NCBI RefSeq assembly: GCF_010119195.1
Contig: NZ_WRXL01000001.1
Span: forward strand, 372,001 to 436,000
Length of the DNA stretch: 64,000 nt
Reading direction: 5' to 3'
Source: Haloarcula salina
GTDB taxonomy: Archaea; Halobacteriota; Halobacteria; Halobacteriales; Haloarculaceae
Every line of letters starts with the position of its first letter. Position 1 is the first letter of the stretch. The notes below the pieces were generated by a model. The model was not told the origin of the DNA. It made no database searches and worked only from the letters and a program-made list of their open reading frames with translations. Made by a program: the position numbers and the translations under genes. Positions 54,246 through 62,098 of the stretch are shown here, in pieces.

Positions 54246-54632
54246 ATGACGAAGGAACTCGTCATCGGAAGACGCACCGTCCTGAAGAAGGGAAGTGCCC
54301 TCTGTGCCGCCCTCGGTGGCGCGGGGGCCGTCGTCGGGTCCGCGGCGGCCCAGGACTGGGAGTACAAACTCGTCGTCGAAGCCGACGGCGGGAGCGGAAA
54401 GTACACCGCAGACTGGGAAGACCTCGATATCGTCGCGACGGAGAACATCGAACAGAACGACTGGGTCGGCGACAACAACGTCTCGCTGTGGGTCGACGAC
54501 CAGTGGAAACCGGTCAAAGACATCGTCAAGTTCAACGCCGCCGACATCTACCCCACTGACGAGACGGTCACGCGGGCGTCCAACCTCGACGTGACGGTGT
54601 CCGGCGACGGGCAGACCGTCGACTTGGTGTAG
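54246..54632 (+). CDS. Small Tat-secreted protein of unknown function
   Basis: 128 residues. Twin-arginine signal VIGRRTVLKKGSALCAALGG ending GSAAAQ-DW; mature part of about 90 acidic residues with DWEYKLVVEADGGSGKY, WEDLDIVATENIEQNDW, VSLWVDDQWKPVKD and a C-terminal strand LDVTVSGDGQTVDLV. It looks like a single beta-rich extracellular domain. No family recognised. The start is set by the TATA box. T-tract at 54663-54667 is the likely terminator. Confidence 0.75.
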   Translation: MTKELVIGRRTVLKKGSALCAALGGAGAVVGSAAAQDWEYKLVVEADGGSGKYTADWEDLDIVATENIEQNDWVGDNNVSLWVDDQWKPVKDIVKFNAADIYPTDETVTRASNLDVTVSGDGQTVDLV

Positions 54633-54662
54633 TCCGCACCCTCCGGCCCCAGCCTCTCGCCG

Positions 54663-54667
54663 TTTTT
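54663..54667 (+). terminator. T-tract terminator of the small secreted protein gene
   Basis: CGCCG followed by five T residues, about 30 nt after the stop. Confidence 0.4.
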
Positions 54668-54777
54668 CGGGTCCCCGCTGTCGCCCGTCAGTCCAGCCGA
54701 CGCCGCCGGAACACGTTACGAGGTCGCGCTGTCACCGCACCTAAACTGTTTTCACGCGCGGCCGGAGACTCACTGAT

Positions 54778-55836
54778 ATGTTCGAGAAAACAACGTGGAT
54801 CCGCCTGCCGCGCAACGTCGTGGTGGGCCACGGCGTCCTCGATCAGACCATCGAGGCCGTGAGCGAACTCCACCTCACCGGGCGGCCGCTGGTCGTCTCC
54901 AGCCCGACCCCTCACCAGGTGGCCGGCAGTCGCGTCGTCGCACAGTTCGAAGACGCCGGCTACGATCCCGACCAGATCGTCATCGAAGAGGCCAGCTTCG
55001 ACGCCGTCCAGCGGGTCATCGAGTACGCCGAGGAGAGCGACGCGGGATTCCTCCTCGGCGTCGGCGGCGGGAAGGCCATCGACATCACGAAGATGGCGGC
55101 CGACGACCTGGGACTGGGCTTCGTCTCGGTTCCGACGGCGGCCAGTCACGACGGCATCGTCTCCGGCCGCGGGTCGGTCCCGGAAGGCGACACGCGACAC
55201 AGCGTGGCCGCGGAGCCGCCGCTTGCCGTCGTCGCCGACACCGAGGTGCTCGCGGAGGCCCCCTGGCGGCTGACGACCGCGGGCTGTGCGGACATCATCT
55301 CGAACTACACCGCCGTCCGCGACTACGAACTCGCTCACCGGCTGAAGAACATCCCCTATTCCGAGTACGCCGGGGCGCTCGCGCGGATGACCGCCGAGAT
55401 GCTGGTCGACAGCGCCGACTCGATCAAGAAGGGCCTCGAGGAGTCCGCCTGGATCGTCGTGAAGGCGCTCGTCTCCTCGGGCGTCGCCATGTCCATCGCC
55501 GGGTCCTCGCGGCCCGCCAGCGGCGCGGAACACCTCTTTTCGCACCAGCTCGACCGGCTCGTCCCCGACGGCGCGCTCCACGGCCACCAGGTCGGCGTCG
55601 GCTCGATCATGACCGAGTACCTCCACAGCGGCCCGAAGGGCAAGTGGCGAGACGTGCGAGACGCCCTGTCGGCCATCGGCGCGCCGACGACGGCCGCGGG
55701 GCTCGGCATCGACGACGAGACGGTGATCGAGGCGCTGACGACGGCCCACCGGATCCGCGACCGCTACACGATTCTCGGAGACGGCGTGAGCGAGGAGGCC
55801 GCCATCGAGGCCGCGTCGGTCACCGGCGTGATCTAG
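54778..55836 (+). CDS. egsA: sn-glycerol-1-phosphate dehydrogenase EgsA
   Basis: 352 residues, standard length. It reduces dihydroxyacetone phosphate to sn-glycerol-1-phosphate, the stereo-defining backbone of archaeal ether lipids. NAD(P)-binding GVGGGKAIDITKMAA near residue 95, PTAASHDGIVSGRGSV near 120, and the metal-binding Asp and His residues in GCADIISNYTAVRDYELAH, SGAEHLFSHQLD and LHGHQVGVGS. All family residues I can judge are kept. Its stop shares the CTAG with the convergent Nudix-like gene (4-nt overlap). Confidence 0.96.
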   Translation: MFEKTTWIRLPRNVVVGHGVLDQTIEAVSELHLTGRPLVVSSPTPHQVAGSRVVAQFEDAGYDPDQIVIEEASFDAVQRVIEYAEESDAGFLLGVGGGKAIDITKMAADDLGLGFVSVPTAASHDGIVSGRGSVPEGDTRHSVAAEPPLAVVADTEVLAEAPWRLTTAGCADIISNYTAVRDYELAHRLKNIPYSEYAGALARMTAEMLVDSADSIKKGLEESAWIVVKALVSSGVAMSIAGSSRPASGAEHLFSHQLDRLVPDGALHGHQVGVGSIMTEYLHSGPKGKWRDVRDALSAIGAPTTAAGLGIDDETVIEALTTAHRIRDRYTILGDGVSEEAAIEAASVTGVI

Positions 55837-56363
55837 ACGAACTCCGCGACGGCCGCGCCCTCGGCCTCGTCCCACCGGATGGCGGCGTCGGACGCCGCGG
55901 CCGCACCCGTAGTCTCGGTGTCGGCGTCGCTCCCGTCGAGCGCGTCGCTGTCGATTTCAGCGTCGAAGACGACGCTGAGCCGATAGACCGTCTCCGCGTC
56001 GCCGTCGTCGCCGTTGCGGACGCCGCAGATCGTCGCTCGCACGGCGTCGCGGATCGTACACTCGACGCCCGCCGCGTCGCTGACGACCCGCTCTGCGGCG
56101 TGGGCCGGCCGCTCCGCGTCCTCGGTCTGGCCCTGGGGAATCGTCCACGAGCCGTCGTCCTCGCTGAGCAGTACGTCCCCCGACTCGTTGTGCACGAAAG
56201 CGTGTACATCTACCCGCCCCTCGCGCGAGTGCTCGACAGCGTTCCGATACGCCCCCTCCCCCACGGAGAAGGTCGTCTGGTCCACCGCGGTCGAGCCGAA
56301 CTCCTGTTCGAGGCGGGCGAGCCGTTCCTGTACCCGCGCCCGCGAGCGCTCGGCTACGTCCAT
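55833..56363 (-). CDS. Degenerate Nudix-domain protein
   Basis: 176 residues. After a helical N-terminus (RSRARVQERLARLEQEF) comes a Nudix fold: VDVHAFVHNESGDVLLSEDDGSWTIPQGQTEDAERPAHAAERVVSDAAGVEC. The strands and the WTIPQGQ turn are kept, but the catalytic box, normally REUXEE, reads ERVVSD, so diphosphate hydrolysis is unlikely. Residues about 140-176 have an Asp-rich stretch. It may bind a nucleotide without cutting it. The ATG at 56363 is nine codons into a longer frame; the longer N-terminus has no family support. Convergent with egsA, sharing CTAG. Confidence 0.8.
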   Translation of the reverse strand: MDVAERSRARVQERLARLEQEFGSTAVDQTTFSVGEGAYRNAVEHSREGRVDVHAFVHNESGDVLLSEDDGSWTIPQGQTEDAERPAHAAERVVSDAAGVECTIRDAVRATICGVRNGDDGDAETVYRLSVVFDAEIDSDALDGSDADTETTGAAAASDAAIRWDEAEGAAVAEFV

Positions 56364-56457
56364 GCGTCTCACCTGTGGCCCGACGGGCATAAACCCGAGC
56401 CAACGTTCTCACGCGCTGAAACCGTTTGCGGCAGAGACACCGGAACCACGAGCCCGC

Positions 56458-58254
56458 TCAGACGTGGGCGTCGAGGAAGTCGACGACGGCGGTGTAGGCT
56501 TCGATGCGGTTCTCGCGCTTGCTGATGCCGTGGCCCTCGTCGTCGAAGACGAGCTTCTCGACGGGGACGCCCTGCTCGGCGGCCCGCTCGGCGATCTGCT
56601 CGGCCTCGCCGACCGGCACGCGCGGGTCGTTCGCGCCGTGGAGGACGAACAGCGGGGCCGCGATGCGATCGACGTTGTTGATGGGAGAGATCGACTCGAG
56701 GAACTCGCGGTCCTCGGCGAGCGACCCGTACTCGGCCTCGCGCAGTTCGCGCCGCCAGTCGCCCGTGTTCTCCAGGAACGTCACGAAGTTCGCGATGCCG
56801 ACCACGTCGACGCCCGCCGCCCAGAGGTCGGGGTACTCCGTCAGCGCCGCGAGCACCATGAAGCCGCCGTAGGAGCCGCCCATCGCGACGACCCGGTCGG
56901 GGTCCACCGCGGGGTGGTCGTGGAGCCACTCGACGCCCGCGCGCACGTCTCGCACCGAGTCCATCCGCTTCTCCACGTCGTCGAGGTGAGTGTAGGCCTT
57001 GCCGTAGCCCGTCGACCCGCGGACGTTCGGCTCGAAGACCGCGTAGCCCCGCGAGAGGAAGTACTGCGTCAGTCCCGAGAAGGAGGGCCGGCGCTGGCTC
57101 TCCGGGCCGCCGTGGATGTCGACGACGACCGGCGTGTCGCCGTCGCCGGCCCCCTCGGGCAGCGAGAACAGCGCCGGAATCGATCGCCCGTCGAACGACT
57201 CGAAGCGGACGACCTCGGGTTCGACGAACGTCTCCCGCGGGATGCCGGCCGTCGACGCCTCCGTCCAGCGCTCGCTCTCGCCCGTCTCCGTCTCGACCAC
57301 GAAGGCGTTCGTGTTCTCGGTCCGGCCGGTGACGCTGACCGCGAAGCGCTCGGCGTCCGGGCCCCACGAGACGCCGCCGGCGAGGCCGCCCGGCAGGTCC
57401 GGCGTCGGGAACTCCTCGATAGTCGTCGGCCCCGTCAGTTCGCCGACGGTGAGGTCGTTGTAGCCCTCGACGTTGCGCGAGTACACCAGGCGGGCGCTGT
57501 CGCGGTCCAGCGCGACGCCGTCGATGTTCCACTCGGGGTCCGAGCGGACGATTTCGAGGTCGCCGTCGAGCGAGAGGCGCGCCAGCGAGAGCGTGTCGCT
57601 CTCGGCGTCGGTGACGCAGTAGACGCCCTCGCCGTCCGGCCCCCACGACGCGCTGGTGTAGCGGACGCGCCCCTCGTGTGGCGTGAGGTGGGTCAGCGCC
57701 TCGGTCGCCAGGTCGAGGACGTAGAGGTCCTGATCGAAACTGGAGTGGGCCTCGCTGACGAGCAGCTTCGCGCCGTCGGGCGACCAGCCGCCGACCGAGA
57801 GCCAGCCGTCGCCCTCCCAGACGAGGTCGGCTGCGTCGCCGGTCGCGTCGCGGTCTTGCACGTACACGTCGAAGACGGCCCGCTCCCGTCGGTTCGAGGC
57901 GAAGGCGAAGCGCGCTCCGTCGGGCGACCAGCCGCCCCAGCGGTGCTTGGCCTCGGGTCGGGCCGTCAGGTCGTGGATACGTCCGTCGGCGTCCAGCCGG
58001 TACAGTTGCATCCGCTCGTTGCCGCCCTCGTCCATGCCGAACACTAATTCGGCGCGCTCGGGCGAGTAGTCGACGAAGCTCACCGGCTCGTCGTAGAAGG
58101 TCCGTTGCTCCGGCCAGCCCCGCGGGTCGTCGAGCGTCCAGACCTGGGCGACGCCGGTGGTGTCCATCAGGAAGGCGAGCGTCCCGTCCGGCGCGAGCGA
58201 ACTGCCGTAGGCGCTGCGGACAGAGAGGTAGCGAGAGAGGTCGTACGCGTTCAC
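56458..58254 (-). CDS. S9-family prolyl oligopeptidase/acylaminoacyl peptidase
   Basis: 598 residues. N-terminal seven-bladed propeller with repeated WSPDGA/SWGPDGE blades; C-terminal alpha/beta hydrolase with VVDIHGGPESQRRPSF, nucleophile Ser in VAMGGSYGGFMVLAAL near residue 450, Asp in LHGANDPRVPVGEAE near 535 and His in DDEGHGISKRENR near 567. Catalytic triad complete. No signal peptide, so it is cytoplasmic, trimming peptides after proteasomal degradation. GTG start; the frame is open upstream into the glycosyltransferase promoter region but has no family match. Confidence 0.92.
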   Translation of the reverse strand: MNAYDLSRYLSVRSAYGSSLAPDGTLAFLMDTTGVAQVWTLDDPRGWPEQRTFYDEPVSFVDYSPERAELVFGMDEGGNERMQLYRLDADGRIHDLTARPEAKHRWGGWSPDGARFAFASNRRERAVFDVYVQDRDATGDAADLVWEGDGWLSVGGWSPDGAKLLVSEAHSSFDQDLYVLDLATEALTHLTPHEGRVRYTSASWGPDGEGVYCVTDAESDTLSLARLSLDGDLEIVRSDPEWNIDGVALDRDSARLVYSRNVEGYNDLTVGELTGPTTIEEFPTPDLPGGLAGGVSWGPDAERFAVSVTGRTENTNAFVVETETGESERWTEASTAGIPRETFVEPEVVRFESFDGRSIPALFSLPEGAGDGDTPVVVDIHGGPESQRRPSFSGLTQYFLSRGYAVFEPNVRGSTGYGKAYTHLDDVEKRMDSVRDVRAGVEWLHDHPAVDPDRVVAMGGSYGGFMVLAALTEYPDLWAAGVDVVGIANFVTFLENTGDWRRELREAEYGSLAEDREFLESISPINNVDRIAAPLFVLHGANDPRVPVGEAEQIAERAAEQGVPVEKLVFDDEGHGISKRENRIEAYTAVVDFLDAHV

Positions 58255-58333
58255 ACCGGAGGCAGGGCGGGAGCGGCCAAAACCCTTTGCGGCAAACGGG
58301 TGGATTTTTGAGCGGGCATACCGTCGCCCCTGT

Positions 58334-59392
58334 ATGCGTGTCGCGGTCGTCGCCATGAGGACGAGCCACTACCGGGACACCGAGGGCCGGCGGCGACTGG
58401 AACGGGTCGCGGCCGAACTCGCCGACGCCGGCCACGACGTGACCGTCTTCTGCTCGCAGTGGTGGGACGGGTTCGACGACGAGTTCGCGCCCGACGACGT
58501 CACGTACCGCGCCGTCACCGTCTCGCCGACCGTCCCCTCCTTCTGTGCGCGCCTGCCGTTCATCCTGGCGCGGTACCGGCCCGACGTGGTCCACGCCCTC
58601 CCGACGCCGCCGTCCGTCGTCCTCGCGGCCAGCGCCGGCGCGACGCTCGCCCGAGCGCCGCTGGTCACCGAGTGGTACGGCGACGACGACGTGCCCGAGA
58701 GCGTGCCGGCCTCGCTCTCGCTTCGTTCGCCCGAGCGGATCGTCACGCCGTCGGAACTCGTCCGCACGCGCGTCCGCGAGCGGGGCGCGTCGGCCGACCA
58801 GACGACAGTCCTCCCCCAGAGCGTCGACATGGACCTCGTCCGCGAGGTCGACCCCGACGACGAGATCGACGTGGCCTACGCCCACCGCCTCGACGGCAGC
58901 GCCAACGTCGAGTCGCTGCTGCTCGGCCTCGCCGAACTCCGCCAGCGCGACTGGTCGGCGACCGTCGTCGGCGACGGCCCCGAGCGCGAGTACTACGAGC
59001 AGGAGGCCGCCGACCTCCGCATCGACGACCGCGTGACCTTCGTCGGTGCCTGCGACCTCGAGCGGCGCGTCTCGATCTACAAGGGCGCGCACGTCTTCGT
59101 CCAGACGGCGTTCCGCGAGTGCTTCGCGACGGACCTCCTCTGGGCGATGGCGTGTGGCTGTATCGGCGTCGTCGAGTACCAGGCCGACTCCAGCGCCCAC
59201 GAACTCGTCGAACAGCGCGACCGCGCCTACCGCGTGACGAACCCCCAGGAGATCGCCGACAAGATCGCCGAGTCGGCGGCCTACGACCGCTGGACCGTCG
59301 ACGAGTCGGTCGCCGAGTACGACCACGAGGCCGTTCGCGGACGCTACGAGGAGCTGTACGAGACCGTTGCCGAGGAACACGGGCTGTTCTGA
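58334..59392 (+). CDS. Glycosyltransferase family 4 protein
   Basis: 352 residues, GT-B fold: RVAVVAMRTSHYRDTEGRRRLERVAAEL, RPDVVHALPTPPSVVLA, a donor half with VAYAHRLDGSANVESLLLGLAEL, SATVVGDGPEREYYEQEA and FVQTAFRECFATDLLWAMACGC. Family 4 enzymes have E-x7-E in the last motif; here the first Glu is kept but the second is Trp. The first Glu is the more important for donor-phosphate binding, so activity is still plausible. Likely role in S-layer or archaellin glycans or glycolipids, but no other glycan genes are near. Confidence 0.85.
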   Translation: MRVAVVAMRTSHYRDTEGRRRLERVAAELADAGHDVTVFCSQWWDGFDDEFAPDDVTYRAVTVSPTVPSFCARLPFILARYRPDVVHALPTPPSVVLAASAGATLARAPLVTEWYGDDDVPESVPASLSLRSPERIVTPSELVRTRVRERGASADQTTVLPQSVDMDLVREVDPDDEIDVAYAHRLDGSANVESLLLGLAELRQRDWSATVVGDGPEREYYEQEAADLRIDDRVTFVGACDLERRVSIYKGAHVFVQTAFRECFATDLLWAMACGCIGVVEYQADSSAHELVEQRDRAYRVTNPQEIADKIAESAAYDRWTVDESVAEYDHEAVRGRYEELYETVAEEHGLF

Positions 59393-59423
59393 GACGAGAT
59401 CGAGCGCGAGACGAGACCGCCCG

Positions 59424-61163
59424 TCAGTACGGGATGATCCGGAATCCCTCGGGGAGCACCAGCCCGAACACGAGGAACAGCGCGGCGGCGAGCCCCGCCG
59501 TGATGAGGGCGTAGGGGGCCTGACTCCTGACGTGGACCATGTGGTCGCTTCCGCTCGTCGAAGACGCCAACACCGTCGTGTCGCTGATGGGCGAGGTGTG
59601 GTCGCCGAAGATGCCGCCGCTGAACACCGCGCCGAGGACGAGCGGGAGGTTCGCGCCCGTCGAGAACGCCAGCGGGATGGCGATGGGGAACATGATGCCG
59701 TAGGTCGACCACGAGGAGCCGTCCGAGAAGCTGACGGCCGAGGTGACGAGGAAGACGCCGACCGGGACGACGAAGGCGGGCACGCCGCCGAAGACGTTCG
59801 TCACGAACGAGGAGATGCCCAGTATCGACACCGCGTTCTGGATGGAGCTGGCGAACATGAGGATGACGGCGGCCAGCAGGATGCCCTTGAAGCCGACCAT
59901 CATCGCGTCGGTGGCGTCGTCGTTCGACGGGATGTCGCCCTTCCAGCGGTACAACAGGAAGGCGACGGCCAGCGCCGAGAACGAGGCGAGGCCGAGCTGG
60001 ACGCCGCCGATGTTGAACGCCCACGGGCCGCTCGGCGGTGCGACGAGCTGCCAGCCGCCGACCTGAAGCAGCGTCTCACCCATCCCCTGCTTGCCCTCCA
60101 CGTAGACGACGGGGCTGGCCCGCCAGAACATCGCGCCGAGGCCGACGACGATCATCGTCAGGATGGGCCAGGCGAAGTTCCGCCAGTCCGGCGTCGCGGT
60201 CTCGGAGACCTCGTACTCGTCCATCTCTTCGGAGATCATCGGGTCGGCGTCGTCGCCGACCACCTTGCCCGTCTCGCGGGCGCGGGTCTCCTCGACGCCC
60301 ATCTCGTAGAGGTTCGGCACGACCTGCCAGGCGACGAGCCCGGCGAGCGCGAGCGCGATCCAGGAGTAGAATCCGGTGAACAGCGTGTTGAAGAACAGCG
60401 GCCAGACGGCCCCCGTCGCGGCGGTCACCTGCTCGCCGCCGGTGTTCACGAAGTTCGACATGCCCGACGGGAGCGACCCCTGTCGCTGGGCCTGGACGAG
60501 GCCGCCGCCGATGAAGCCGACCATCGCCGCGCCCCACGTGGAGTAGAAGGCGAGGCGGGCGGCCGGCGAGCCGGCGGAGTCGACGTAGTAGGCCAGCTTG
60601 GCCCGCGAGACGTCGAACCGGTCGGTCAGCGGGCGCATCATCGAGCCGACCACGAGGCAGTTGAAGTAGTCGTCGATGTGGATGGCGATGCCCGCGAGGA
60701 ACGCGGCCTTCTCGGCGTCTTCCGCCGAGTCGGCCCGCTCAGCCAGCACTTCGAGGACGCCCTGTATCGCGCCGGCGCGGATCATCAGCCCGATCATGCC
60801 GCCGATGGCGAAGATGGCCAGCAGGACGTTCTTGACGTACCACTCCCCGAACAGCGGCGCGGTGGCGATGATCTCCGGGACGACTTTCAGTCCGAACAGC
60901 GCGCCCAGCGCGACGCCGCCGACGCCGACGGTCCACGGCTCCGCGTCCTCGGCTTGCGGCTGGACGGTCGCCACCTCGCCGCCGGCAGTGACGAGGTCCG
61001 ACGGGACCCCGACGGCCTGCGGGTGCAACGCGCCGACGATGACGCCCGTGACGACGATGCCGACGAACAGCCCGATGAGGGCGTCCCGCGTGTACCAGGC
61101 GAGACTGATCGCCACCAGCGCCGGGACCACTGACCACGGCCCTGCCGCTATTCCATCGACCAT
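59424..61163 (-). CDS. NhaC-family Na+/H+ antiporter
   Basis: 579 residues, about 12 helices. Family features: PTSDTTVLASSTSGSD-like ISDTTVLASSTSGSDH near residue 525, HIDDYFNCLVVGSMMRPLTDRF near 165, and SVDSAGSPAARLAFYSTWGA-type segments. Large cytoplasmic loop (about 285-330) with GDDADPMISEEMDEYEVSE. NhaC proteins export Na+ for H+ and can also act on other amines or carboxylates. The ATG at 61163 starts at the first helix; the longer upstream frame is not supported. Strong candidate for sodium homeostasis in salt-saturated cytoplasm. Confidence 0.88.
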   Translation of the reverse strand: MVDGIAAGPWSVVPALVAISLAWYTRDALIGLFVGIVVTGVIVGALHPQAVGVPSDLVTAGGEVATVQPQAEDAEPWTVGVGGVALGALFGLKVVPEIIATAPLFGEWYVKNVLLAIFAIGGMIGLMIRAGAIQGVLEVLAERADSAEDAEKAAFLAGIAIHIDDYFNCLVVGSMMRPLTDRFDVSRAKLAYYVDSAGSPAARLAFYSTWGAAMVGFIGGGLVQAQRQGSLPSGMSNFVNTGGEQVTAATGAVWPLFFNTLFTGFYSWIALALAGLVAWQVVPNLYEMGVEETRARETGKVVGDDADPMISEEMDEYEVSETATPDWRNFAWPILTMIVVGLGAMFWRASPVVYVEGKQGMGETLLQVGGWQLVAPPSGPWAFNIGGVQLGLASFSALAVAFLLYRWKGDIPSNDDATDAMMVGFKGILLAAVILMFASSIQNAVSILGISSFVTNVFGGVPAFVVPVGVFLVTSAVSFSDGSSWSTYGIMFPIAIPLAFSTGANLPLVLGAVFSGGIFGDHTSPISDTTVLASSTSGSDHMVHVRSQAPYALITAGLAAALFLVFGLVLPEGFRIIPY

Positions 61164-61362
61164 GCCGGCAGGTCTGGGGGACGGTACATTAATGTCCTGT
61201 TCGAGGGCGTCGGACGACGGTTGGCGTGCTCCGAACCCACAGGTCGACCAACACGGCTCGGATGCCGAGTCTCCGCCCGAATCGGAGGACAGGCGGTCCG
61301 TTCGACGAGAGTTTCGAGAGCCGTACCAAACGCGATTTCGTTCGCCGAACGAGAGCTTGTTT

Positions 61363-61938
61363 GTGAACCGTCGAACCGCACTCAGAACCGCGGGGTCGTT
61401 GCTCGGCGCTGCTGGCCTGACTGGCTGTCTGGGAGCGCCCGCGGGACAGGCAGCGCAACAGCGACCGACGCCGGTGGACCTCTCCGGTAGCAAGGCCGAC
61501 GACGAAGGCGGAATGGTGATCGGGCTGCACGGCGGCCCGAACGGACAGATATTTTATCGGAACAACAGCCCCGACGGACGCGAGAACCCGGCGTGGTTCC
61601 ACACACTCGCGTTCGGACTGTTTCCCTACTATTTCGAGCACGAGCGAGAGGGGTGGGAAGCGACCGCGATCTACGTGACCGACTACTCGACCGTGGACTA
61701 CACGCTCTCGACAGAGGGGGACCCGACGCTGCCGTCCCCGACGGCCCCGGACACGTTCGGCGACGCGACACAGATGCACTACGTCATGGAAAGTCGCGTC
61801 TCGGGCGGTATGGGTCCGGCACTCGTCCCGTTCTCCGCTCGGGCCGACGCGGACTCGTTCGGTGACGAGTACGGCGGCCGGGTCGTCGTGTTCGACGAGA
61901 TAACCCCGGAACTGATCGCGACCTACACGCGAAAGTAG
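61363..61938 (+). CDS. NosL-like copper lipoprotein without a nos operon
   Basis: 191 residues. Lipoprotein signal NRRTALRTAGSLLGAAGLTGC, then a NosL domain: TQMHYVMESRVSGGMGPALVPFS and GGRVVVFDEITPEL match the NosL copper-binding signature (Met, Met and Cys-region motifs, though the usual Cys-x-Met-x-x-x-Met start is replaced by the mature N-terminus). NosL delivers copper to nitrous oxide reductase. No nosZ, nosD, nosF or nosY is seen within the window, so another copper protein may be served. GTG start; a lipobox Cys follows at about residue 23. Confidence 0.78.
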   Translation: MNRRTALRTAGSLLGAAGLTGCLGAPAGQAAQQRPTPVDLSGSKADDEGGMVIGLHGGPNGQIFYRNNSPDGRENPAWFHTLAFGLFPYYFEHEREGWEATAIYVTDYSTVDYTLSTEGDPTLPSPTAPDTFGDATQMHYVMESRVSGGMGPALVPFSARADADSFGDEYGGRVVVFDEITPELIATYTRK

Positions 61939-62098
61939 CCGCTCGACCGCGTGGCAGACATGACCGCTCGCTCTACGTTCCCTCCGGCCGGTGTGCCGTC
62001 TCACTCCGCCTGCCTCGGGGCTTGTCCGTGTCCGCGTGGACGGCAGACGTCGGGCCACAGACGAAACCCGTTTCCCCCTCGGTCGCCTCCCACCGGTA

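Noticed and set aside
59367-61133. A 588-codon plus-strand frame over NhaC
   Set aside because: Antisense shadow with Arg/Asp/His-rich composition.
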